Shown here piece by piece: positions 54,569 through 64,000 of a DNA stretch of 64,000 nt. Made by a program: the position numbers and the translations under genes. The stretch covers positions 10,788,001 through 10,852,000 of the forward strand of contig NC_061473.1 of NCBI RefSeq assembly GCF_022581195.2, in the 5' to 3' direction. The notes under the pieces are model-generated. The model did not search any database. It was not told the origin of the DNA and saw only the letters and a list, made by a program, of their open reading frames with translations. The DNA comes from Helicoverpa zea. Taxonomy: Eukaryota > Arthropoda > Insecta > Lepidoptera > Noctuidae. Numbering within the stretch: position 1 is the first letter of the stretch; each line of letters starts with the position of its first letter.

Positions 54569-57446
54569 GCAGCGTTTTACCTGAAATAAAACGCTTATTA
54601 AATACTTACCTTATTTGAAGCTTACTAGTTTGAGATAGGCACCTACGTGGGGTTAGGGGGAAACTCGCCTCTGGGCCGCGGCCCAGATTACACGGTATAA
54701 CAACAGTCGGGAAAACTGGTCCGAATGTGCGGGCCAGATTACTATGTGAATAAAGTGACGGAGGTAAGTCGACCCATTGGGACTTAATTTCATAAAATCC
54801 GATAGTTGTGAAATTTTTCACAGCTCAAAATCGTCAGGAGGCAAAAAGACTTAGATCTTTTTCATAATTTTCATCATAAATATAATACTTTGTCTAGATA
54901 CTGGACTCCTAGTAGCTAATATAGACTTCGTTAAATAATGAAGTTCCTATAGATACTTAATTAATAATCTCAATTTATAAGTAAAAACGTAAATATGGAA
55001 ACATTGTTTCTTTTTATCAAAATTTTGTTCGAGTGTTACAAGAAAAAACAAATCCCCTTTTGGCAACAAGAGTACTTTTGTAACACTCATTTATGTTGAC
55101 ATTGGATATGTTACAGTAAGATTACAAACATCGTTAGATTACAATCTATCTCGAGAGATTGTAAACTGTCGAATTATTGTGAACCGTAACATCTGATTGC
55201 AATTTAACGCATTATTTTTCGCTATATTATAATCTATCGATGAGAAATTGTCAAATTGTCAACTGTCCGAAAGCTCTCTCTGATTGGTCAGTCTTTTTGT
55301 AAGATCGACCAATCACGACCAGCCGTTCTGTTCCCATGGAGTTCCCGTAGAGTTAGGAATGAAATAGAGGTGTCAGTTAAATAAAATAAATGCTCTTCAA
55401 AAATTCTTCAAGTATTAAATTTATATAAAAATAACTCTTATAAAAATACAGTTAGGTATTTTGTCTTCAAATACAAACTAATATTTAAAAATAAAATAAA
55501 AGGGGTGCTAATTAAACAGGCTTCTTTTTAATATCATTATTCGCCCCCAAAAATGTATGTTGCCTTCTAAATTACTAAGTCAGCCACAATTAATAAAGCG
55601 TCGAGCATCTAAATAATACTATCTTAGCCACGAGTTATCTTCCACTCTAAATACAACTCAGCATGATGGTTATTTTTTTGCATCTAAATTTGTAGCATGC
55701 ATTCTAACAGTAAACTTCTTAAATACTATTAAATGACATCATAAAAATATTTATTAACTTCTAATTTTTTAACTCGTACCTACTGAGTTTTTTGTTTAAA
55801 ATATAACACATCCCATATTAATTGACCCAGCATGGAAGTAAGCATGCAACATGCAGCAAGCATAACTTCTGTCACGGCTCCGGCGCTGCGGGGCTCCGGC
55901 GGTCCCATGCGAGCTTATCGTCGCAGATGGTTTTCACGCTCACCACCGCAGCTTCGGCTTGCTCAGCCGAAGCTGGCCAGCCTCAGCCGCGGCGGCGAGC
56001 GCTGAAACTACCTGCGCCTCAGCTCGCAGGCCGCCTCGCCCCTCCGCGCCTACGCGGTTTTGAATTGCACTCTAGGGGTAGGGCAGACAAGACTACGTGG
56101 AGTCGGTTTTGCAGCGATTCGTTTTCGTCACTAACTTCAATTTTTAATACAATTTTTAATTGTGTGTAATTTGAGTCTTAAAAATTAAGTACAATTTTTG
56201 ATTTTATAAAAAATTAAACCGTCACTTATTTTTGCACGTCAAAGAGCTGTGACAGCGGGAGTTGCAAAGAACATTGTCTTTTTTGACGTTCTACCAATCA
56301 GCGCGCAAGATGCATTCCGTTCTACGCCAGTTGACAATTTGACCGCTCTACATCGCTCTCGATCTTACAAAAAGACTGACCAATCAGGGAGAGCTTTCGG
56401 ACAGTTGACAATTTGACAATTTCTCATCGATAGATTATAATATAGCGAAAAATAATGCGTTAAATTGCAATCAGGTGTTACGGTTTACAATAATTCGACA
56501 GTTTACAATCTCTCGAGATAGATTGTAATCTAACGATGTTTGTAATCTTACGGTGACAGATATATTGACATCAATATAAAATAATATAAAAATGAATCGC
56601 AAAATCTGTTGGTAAGCGCATAACTCAACAACGCCTGGACCAATTTGACTAATTCTTTTTTGTTGTGTTTGTTATTGTCAGGAGAAGGTTCTTATGAAAC
56701 AAAATAGGGTAAAGTAGAGAAGTCAGTTGACGGGAGCGAAGCCGCGGGCAAAAGCTAGTTTTCGATAAAATTATGAAAAAGATCTTTATTTTTTTAGCTC
56801 CTGACGATTTTGCGATGATTAAATATGTAGGTATAGGAACTAAATATGCAACAAAAACTTTAATGGGGTTTTTTAACATGCACACACATATTCTACATAT
56901 GTAAATATCCCACTATCTCCACTAATCTAGATATTAAAAAAAAGTAAAAGTAAAAACTATGTATCAAATATCTATAGGAACTTCATTATTTAACGAAGTC
57001 TATATTAGCTACTGGGAGTCCAGTATCTAGACAAAGTATTATATTTATGATGAAAATTATGAAAAAGATCTAAGTCTTTTTGCCTCCTGACGATTTTGAG
57101 CTGTGAAAAATATCACAACTATCGGATTTTATGAAATTAAGTCCCAATGGGTCGACTTACCTCCGTCACTTTTTTCGCATAGTAATCTGGCCCGCACATG
57201 CGGACCAGTTTTCCCGACTGTTATTATACCGTGTAATCTGGGCCGCGGCCCAGAGGCGAGTTTCCCCCTAACCCCCTACGTGTTTTCCGCTTTTATCTCC
57301 GTCCTTTTCTACCCCATATCTTGCATCTCTCTCGCACACCGACCAGTTTCACTCCCCACCAGGCAGGAGGCGACGAGTGCTCTCGGCGGCCACAGTTCGC
57401 ATAAGGTAAGTATTTAATAAGCGTTTTATTTCAGGTAAAACGCTGC
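54569..57446. repeat. Nested foldback structure, 2.9 kb
   Basis: Three pairs of inverted arms around one centre: 54569-54610 with 57404-57446; 54640-54975 with about 56945-57290 (ggccgcggcccagaggcgag and cttcattatttaacgaagtc blocks); 55095-55320 with about 56350-56565 (gattacaatctatctcgaga, aatcagggagagctttcgg). The centre (about 55330-56340) includes a GC-rich patch at 55865-56095. It may be a foldback transposon or nested insertions of one element; no transposase seen. Confidence 0.7.
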
Positions 57447-57592
57447 TATTAAATTCTTGACCGTTATTTGAAGCTTACTAGTTTGAAACGTGTTTGTTAT
57501 CGCCTGGTGGAAGTGGACGCCAATGTGAGCAAAAGCACAATGAAATTGTGTATGTAGATAGGTACTTAGGTACACGAGTAATCACATGTAAA

Positions 57593-57723
57593 GTTATCGG
57601 CACGGATATCGAGCCCTGACCTTCACCTGCGCAGAAGCGATTTACTGCCTTATTGCCTTATGCGTACGGTGCACAAAGCGATCCCCACTCCTCCGCCGAG
57701 AGCTCAATATCCGTGCCGGTAAC
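57593..57723. mobile_element. Small MITE, about 131 bp
   Basis: Imperfect inverted ends: GTTATCGGCACGGATATCGA and the complement of 'gagctcaatatccgtgccgg'. Confidence 0.6.
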
Positions 57724-57957
57724 TATAAGTATGTGTATTGCGTCCTGGAATAAAGGTCTATTAGTAATAAAAGTTAACTATTACTGGTACTCAGCTACAT
57801 CCTGTTAGACTGGGCTCGGAGGATGAGTAATAAAAATTAAAAGAGAGATACAAGAACAAAAGCAAAATTGATTTCATTTTCTAATAGTAATTAACAAAAA
57901 CATTGCGATACTTCTTAATAACAATAGTAACAAAAATATAGACATTAATCAGCTGGA

Positions 57958-58439
57958 TTAATTAAATAATTGAGATAAATTGCTACTTCTATTAGTGGGT
58001 ATCATTTCCCTTCTGTAAAAACGGGCAAATGTATTGCCTGATCGCCAATTACCCTTGGCTAATATATCGTCTAAAGGTAGATTGTCAACCCAGATTTTGA
58101 CGCTACCGCCGAGCGGAAGCTTCCTGGGGTTGTAGTTATTCCTGCCTCTTTTAACAATGTCTTAATCCACCCCGCAATCATCGTTCGGGTGGCTGCCTTT
58201 GGTTGGCCTCTAACGGATATAAATAAATTTGAGGAATTAGCCAATGTCCGTCTATCTTCTAACAAGGCTTTAGTCTTTCTGAGCCAATACACTGGACTTA
58301 GATTTATATTTTCCTGATTATCCATCAAACTACAACCCGACTGCCTATGACTAGAACTGTCGGTCTTAGAGCCAAAGACTGGCCATAAGATTAAATTATC
58401 TTTGTTGTCTTTGAAATGTTCTGGTTCTATTGCAAGCAA
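57958..58439 (-). pseudogene. DIRS-like tyrosine recombinase, C-terminal part
   Basis: Frame 58439-58071 covers NLILWPVFGSKTDSS, LSPVYWLRKTKALL, NLFISVRGQPKAA and MIAGWIKTLLKEAGI. After a frameshift near 58090 the end continues LDDILAKGNWRSGNTFARFY and stops at 57958; the Tyr of FARFY is the likely catalytic residue. DIRS elements integrate with this enzyme instead of an integrase. Broken, so not functional. Confidence 0.75.
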
Positions 58440-58799
58440 GGAAAGGTCATGGACTCGCCTTCCCGAAACAAGCTAGCAAAAGAAAGAGCAGCAGTGTGCC
58501 TGGAAGTTGCAAATGGATTATTCTCGTTTACTGCACTTAAGTAGGTTACCAATTGGTCAATATTCCAGATGGACGGCTTCTCAGGGAACAGGTTTGCTCA
58601 GCGCTATTGATTTTAAAATGTGTCCGACTAGAACGTTTGAACTTAGCTCTCCAGCGGTTTCTGCATTGCATAGTGTAGCTATAACTGACTTGTGTAATAA
58701 AATAGTATTGTATGCTAGTTTATTTATTATCTGTAAGTCCGCTAAAAATTGGGCAAGTATAGGTCCAAATAGGGATTCAAGTATTCAAAGGATCCAATT

Positions 58800-59768
58800 T
58801 CATACTTTTCGCCCCAATTTAACCATCGACTCCAAGCTAATTGATAAGTGTTGCGTGTGGATTGAAGAAGACTTCAGTCGGAGAGATTCCTTGTCCCCCC
58901 CCCCCCCCCACACTTCCATATTTCCAGTGTCATTTGTTCGACCTTGGCAGGGGGTATTCCTGTTGCTGTGTCTATCGGTTTCTGGTCGAGGTACATCAGT
59001 GTGTAGGGTACTGCTAATGATCGGGACTTCAAGTCTGCTCGCCAAAATACCTGGTGCCACCGAGGAACTACTATGAGATAAACTCCCGTTCCTGAATCGA
59101 GATGACTGAGGACCTTCGGTATAAGGTAAGATGGCGGGAATACCCATGCTAGCGGGTAAGTCCAAACTTGAGAAAAAGGCATCGTGGAACCCCGCTTTCG
59201 GATCCTTCAGATCTAGGGGCACGTAGTTCACAACTATGTGTCCCTGGGCTCGCCTCGAGGCAAATAGGTCCACTGCCGATACAAGATGCCACTCCGGTGG
59301 AGCTTTGTGTCGGGAGAGATGGTCTGCATGACTGTTGTATAGGGCTGGTATATGATTCACGACGTGATAGATTTGATACAGCTCGAGATAACTGAATACT
59401 TTGTACGTCAAGTTCGGTAGGCTCCTTGATCGGGTGCCACCTTGATTTCTTAGATATGACACCACAGTCCCATTTTTGCATTGAAAAATGGCGGTTGATC
59501 TCCTTAGCAACTCGCCGTGATTTTCCAGATTTTTTAATACTGCAAGCATCTCTTTCAGATCACAGAGAAAGCCTTTTTCTCTCTCGTTCAGTGAACCCAT
59601 TACGGGAGTTCCGTTCAGTTGTGCCCCCATCCTACATCGGAGGCGTCCGTGGTTATAAGGTGACAGGGAAGTGGCGTATGAATATCCAAGGTTTGGTGGC
59701 AGCTGACCAGCCACCACTTTAGATCTGCTAAGGCATCTGCTGGTAGGTTCAACATTGCTATACTCCAT
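58800..59768 (-). pseudogene. DIRS-like retroelement RNase H region, degraded
   Basis: Reads RMGAQLNGTPVMGSLNEREK, LKEMLAVLKNL, TVVSYLRNQGGTRSRSLPNL, LYNSHADHLSRHK and PPEWHL, the usual RNase H order of DIRS-type pol. The reverse transcriptase upstream is missing, and the frame decays between here and the recombinase at 58439. Same strand and order as DIRS elements (RH before YR). A C-run at 58895-58909 lies within it. Confidence 0.75.
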
Positions 59769-60002
59769 TCACCGAGCCGTGAGCCCAAAATGTAACCAAA
59801 GAATGTGTTGAAGGATACTCCTTGTGGCCCTTACTGGCCACATACAATAATAATCTGCCACATGTATTGGCTTGTTCGAATTACTGTCTTTGATGTCAAA
59901 TGTCTGTGACATTGTGTTTGTGCTATATTTTAATATATACGTTATTATCGGCACCCTGCAACTCTGTTTCATTTTCCAATTATTATTTATACATATATAC
60001 AA

Positions 60003-61052
60003 CTAAAAAATGGCATCAAAAAACTCCTCATCGCTGCCCACCGGGAGTGTACCCAAGAGGCTGGCAGCATTGCCACGTTGGATGGCAATGCTTAATTTTT
60101 GACCAAAATAAAAACCAGCCTTTGGGTCACTTGAAGTGTCAGCAAGTCGCTTTGCCAGATCTTTAAAAAGCAGATGAGCACTTGGACCCCACGGCCCGAG
60201 GGTTTCAACCCCAAACGGCTCAAAGGTATAGTTACCAACCAGGGTGCTATATTTGCGGCGTTTGAGGTTCTCTGCAGCCGCAGCAGCGGAACCAGCACAT
60301 CGCGCCGAGCTAGGAAGGTGAGATGGTGCAAGAGTATCGACACAAGTCGCGTCCCATACTAAAGACCTACCCATCTTCCACGGGAACAACGACATACCGT
60401 CTGGTCTCTTGCCATCGTCGCGTGCCAGACCACTGGGTTCTAATATGGCTGGAACGCCTACGGCAACAAGAGCACGACGGATTATGTCATTGATATTCGC
60501 ATGCCGTGCAAATCGTCCCGCGCTGCGGCTGCACGACAAGCCGTGGTGTCCAAGGCCCCTGACAGCTTCACCACAGTGGCAGCGGTGAGGAGAGCAGCAC
60601 GGAGCACCCAAACGCAAGCAAACAGCAAGCCGGAAAGTGGTGTCGTCAAACAATGTGCCTATGTTTGACGACGGAAGTGCCAGAAGCCATAGACCCGACT
60701 CCCATTCGCCCACAGCCAGAAGGCGCGCTCGCTCTGCAGAAGAAATTGACGTATTTAGCAGATTATTCCGTATAACTCTGCAGAGCGGCTCATCCCACTG
60801 TCTCTGGGAGGACGGGTTGACGGGTGGATCAGTATTCGGGCAGGTGATTTTCCAAGCCTCTACAGCCTCAGTCAGACATGGTACCTCGCAATTGGCCAGT
60901 GTGATAGGAAGAATTTTCCTGGTCAATTGCTCAGTACCATGGACGGAGGATATAAAGGCCGGTAGGCTAATACTTGAAATTTTGCGGACGCCAAGCCCTC
61001 CCATGCGAACGGGAAGAGTAGCCTGAATCCAGGCTCGGTCGTCCAAGGCCAC
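60003..61052 (-). pseudogene. 3' part of a non-LTR retrotransposon with restriction-like endonuclease
   Basis: Continuous 349-codon frame without reverse-transcriptase core. After the RMGGLGVRKISSISLPAFIS block come a zinc-binding CHCGEAVRGLGHHGLSC and an endonuclease-like segment (DDGKRPDGMSLFPWKMGRSL then VWDATC), consistent with a PD-(D/E)xK RLE. Family (R4, NeSL, Utopia or similar) not resolved. 5'-truncated; a stop lies at 60003. Confidence 0.65.
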
Positions 61053-61085
61053 ATTTAAAATTGATGTTAATGTGTGTTTTCCAAT

Positions 61086-61100
61086 TGGTTATGGGCCCAG
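61086..61100 (+). promoter_or_regulatory. Copia primer-binding site
   Basis: TGGTTATGGGCCCAG, the initiator-Met-tRNA half-molecule type site of Copia elements, just before the gag frame. The 5' LTR before it is almost absent. Confidence 0.7.
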
Positions 61101-61189
61101 AAAGCAAGTAAGCCCAGAAATGCCTTGCCGATAAGCAGAAAAATACATATACGTATATATATTGTGAATTGAGATTTTGTTTTCCGATT

Positions 61190-62582
61190 ATGATGACGGA
61201 TGTCAATAACTGTCCGTCAGGTTCCATTTTTGGAATAAAAAAGCTCAACGGAGCAGAAGGATTCCAGGTTTGGAAATTCCATGTCAAAAACTACTTGGAG
61301 TGCAAAAACTGGTGGGTGGCTGTAGAAGCCGACGAAATTACTCCTGCTCTGAAAGATGCCGATCGACAAGCACGAACAACGATATGTCTGCTGTTAGAGC
61401 CTGAGTGTTTTGCCTACGTATATGAAGTGAAGACCGCGCGTGAGGCATGGCACAATCTGTGTGCCGCATATGAAGACAAAGGCTGGGGCAGACGAATCGC
61501 GTTGCAGCGTCAATTATGGTCCTGTAAGCTAGAAAATTGTTCAAGCATGGAACATTACATATCCAAAGTGATATCCATAGCGCAACAATTAGCTGCTATT
61601 GACGCTAAAGTCGCAGATGATTGGATCATTTCCATTCTACTTGCTGGGTTAACTTCGGACTACAACCCGATGGTCATGGCAGTAGACAACAGCGGAAAAG
61701 AAATCAGCTTAGAGCAAATAAAATCTAAACTGCTGCAAGAAGCGAATAGACAGACTGAAAACAAATCTGGAGCTGGTGAGCATGCGCTTCTTTCTACACA
61801 GAAACAGGCAACAAAACAAATTGCTCGGAAGCCAGTGCGCAAATGCTTCAAATGCCATAAGCCGGGACACAAGGCATCTGAGTGCAAGCAGATCCATGCT
61901 AGTGTGTGTCTGAGTACGGCGGATACGAATACCACGAAGAAGAGTGGCTGGTATGTGGATAGTGGTTGCTCAAACCATATGACTTGGGATGCCGAAAAGT
62001 TACGTAACTTGCAGAAGGTCAATAGTAACTTTAAAATCAAAGTGGCCAACGGAGAAGATATATCAGTTGAAGGAAGAGGAAATGCTATACCAAGTATTAG
62101 CCGAAGTTCAAATTTAACATTGGAAAATATTCTTCATGTTCCTCAACTATCCATGAATTTAATATCAGTGAGCGATCTTGTAAAGAAAGATTTCTCGGTT
62201 AATTTTGATAAAAGAGGTTGCACTATTATGAATAAAACCGACCAAATAGTTGCGACTTGCAATGAGGTTGACGGAATTTTCAAATTAAATGAAAAAGAAA
62301 AATATGTCAACTCGACATTGTCAGAAAAACCTCTGTCAAACCTATGGCATAGAAGATTAGCACATTTAGGTAAAAATTATATGTTGATATTAAAAGATAT
62401 GGTGACTGGTATGAGTTTCGACAATAAACAACAAATTGAGCCATGTATTCTATGCATCCAAGGTAAGTCAAGTAAAAGCCCGTTCAAAAACAAAGGCACA
62501 CGAGCAGAACAGATTCTTGAATTAGTACACACGGATATCTGCGGTCCAATGGAAGAGCCATCATTTGCTGGTTCTTTATATG
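61190..62582 (+). pseudogene. Copia-type Ty1 retrotransposon, gag-protease-partial integrase, truncated
   Basis: ATG at 61190. Gag with FQVWKFHVKNYLECKNWWVA (UBN2 type), zinc knuckle CFKCHKPGHKASEC, protease WYVDSGCSNHM, GAG-pre-integrase LSNLWHRRLAHLG, integrase start LVHTDICGPME. The frame is intact to about 62582, then runs into unrelated sequence and stops at 62624-62626. The rest of integrase, reverse transcriptase, RNase H and the 3' LTR are missing. Confidence 0.88.
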
Positions 62583-62626
62583 TCGGAGGCGTCATCAGGA
62601 TGGCACTATCGTCCGACATCAGTTAG

Positions 62627-64000
62627 GGTAATCAAGCAAAGAGATAATTCAAAGAAACTCAAAACTCAAACAAACTCAAAACTCAAACGTTTATTCAAAT
62701 TAGTCAGAACAAAAGACAGCCCCCAAAACGCCCGCCCTTCGCCACTTCCTATGTGTTTTGGCTGGGGAGAAGAAGTGGCGGAACAAACTCCCCAGCAACA
62801 CATGTCTCTCTGTTAGGTTAGAAGAACCATTATAATACAAAAATCACAAGACTACAATAAGTTTAGGTACTACAACGCTAAGCAATAACACTGGGTACAC
62901 TACACGTAACGAAAGGCAGTAACGCGACGACGCGACGAAGCCTCGACCAAGACTCGATCAAGACTGAGCACCGCGGACGCCACGCTGACCGCCACGACTC
63001 TGCCAAGCGCGCCAAAATGTTGTTTCACCGGTAACGCCACCAGAGGGCGCGCTTGTGTGACGTTTAGTGTCCGTACTAATGACAGTCTCCGACACGGCCA
63101 ACGTCCTCGTGTGAGGTAGGTATCTGGAACAAGAATTCACGGAAAGTAAGACGTCCTTTGTTCGGCCTTCCTGACCAAACGTTGGGAAATGAAATCGTAA
63201 AATGAAAACAACAAAATTTATTCTCATTCACATTTACATTGTCATAACTCAAGAATCTCAGCATTTAAATTACAAAATCAACATTCGAACCAACTTAAAA
63301 ATCGTTTGATCAAATTTAGTATGCAGTACTCTCCACCTCGTCTAACAATTCATTGCCTCAATCCGGCAAAACCAGCGGGACCTCCATCCGGTACCCGAAT
63401 TCAACACACACAACATATCACATTGCCTCTGTCCGGCAACTATGGGACCTGCTCAATAATTCAAAGTTACAACATTTTCTAATTGGTTATCGTGAAGTTT
63501 GTCTGGTCAATTTAAACATTTTCAATGAAATAGAATGCTTTCACCTTGTGTGATGACATGCGATGTCCTGGCCTGTCGCAACTCATACGGCCTCCATGAC
63601 AAATCCGGGGGAGGATGACGCTCCAAACAGCAACTGCAGCGCACCTCGCCCACCACTCGACTAGTAGACCTCGTCCTGTTCTCCAGGCTCGGTTCACCTT
63701 AGATGTTATCTGTTAAGTCAGAAATGGAAAGTGCTTAGGCAACCGATCAAATATTGACAACATATGGGTCAGCAACAGACTACCACAATGGTAAGACCCA
63801 AAAACATGTTATGGGTTTTAAGAATACCAATCACAATTTAAATGAAGAAACTAGTTACATTAAATGCTAAGCACGAAATCAAAGAAAGATCGAATTGCTA
63901 GTCAGACTCAACTCGTAAATTACTAAATCATTACAGCTACGGTTGTCATTCACATCAACGCCTTCTACTCGATAGGCTTCACATAACTGTCGTGTCCCTT
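62627..64000. other. Right edge: repeat-like, no gene
   Basis: Begins with a CTCAAAACTCAAA repeat and 'acgtttattcaaattag', common at retroelement ends. 'gccaaaatgttgtttcac' at about 63011 and the tract after it look like mobile-element sequence. Short frames have no recognisable motifs. Confidence 0.4.

Overview
The window is AT-rich insect DNA, most likely from a moth or butterfly. Reasons: spliced genes of animal type, AT-rich introns with very GC-rich exons, and many short interspersed repeats of kinds I associate with Lepidoptera (tRNA-derived SINEs, the 'cgacttcccaaaaaggag' family, the 'gggtcccgttttaccc' family). Species is not determined.

Layout. (1) 1-40763, minus strand: the 5' part of a very large LDL-receptor-related protein gene, best matched by LRP1. 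Seventeen coding exons were placed, all with compatible phases, from a signal-peptide exon at 40.76 kb to a partial exon cut by the left window edge. (2) 10602-25530: a complete Maverick/Polinton (virus-like giant transposon, 14,929 bp) inserted in an LRP1 intron. It has AG...CT termini, a 6-bp target duplication (GCCAAA) and terminal inverted repeats of 648 and 559 bp. Its genes are a protein-primed DNA polymerase B, FtsK/A32-like packaging ATPase, chromodomain integrase, adenain-like protease, double-jelly-roll capsid-like protein, a basic protein with a hydrophobic segment, and several proteins I cannot name. (3) 34166-37784, in the first LRP1 intron: a Tc1 transposon broken by a non-autonomous hAT element, which itself holds a MITE-like element. 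(4) 42022-44240, plus strand: NDUFB3 (complex I subunit). (5) 46446-49023, minus strand: Rae1 (mRNA export / mitotic WD40 protein), seven exons, 350 aa. (6) 50450-50641: an orphan THAP zinc-finger exon. (7) 52217-52777: a SOSS-B (NABP) single-stranded DNA-binding protein. (8) 54-63 kb: repeat-rich DNA with a gag fragment, a 2.9-kb nested foldback, a decayed DIRS-like element, the 3' part of a non-LTR element with a restriction-like endonuclease, and a truncated Copia element.

The most interesting system is the Polinton. It looks recent and largely intact. Its terminal repeats differ in length by exactly one 89-bp tandem unit and each carries a near-perfect hairpin at its tip. Three reading frames (polymerase B and two divergent, possibly paralogous regulator-like genes) have no usable ATG and each begins at a splice acceptor; in one case the intron splits the start codon. 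The divergent pair is read from two TATA promoters about 740 bp apart. The protease frame has no good start of its own but is open back to an A AAA AAC slippery heptamer at the stop codon of the upstream gene, which suggests -1 ribosomal frameshifting. These are inferences from sequence and need RNA or protein data.
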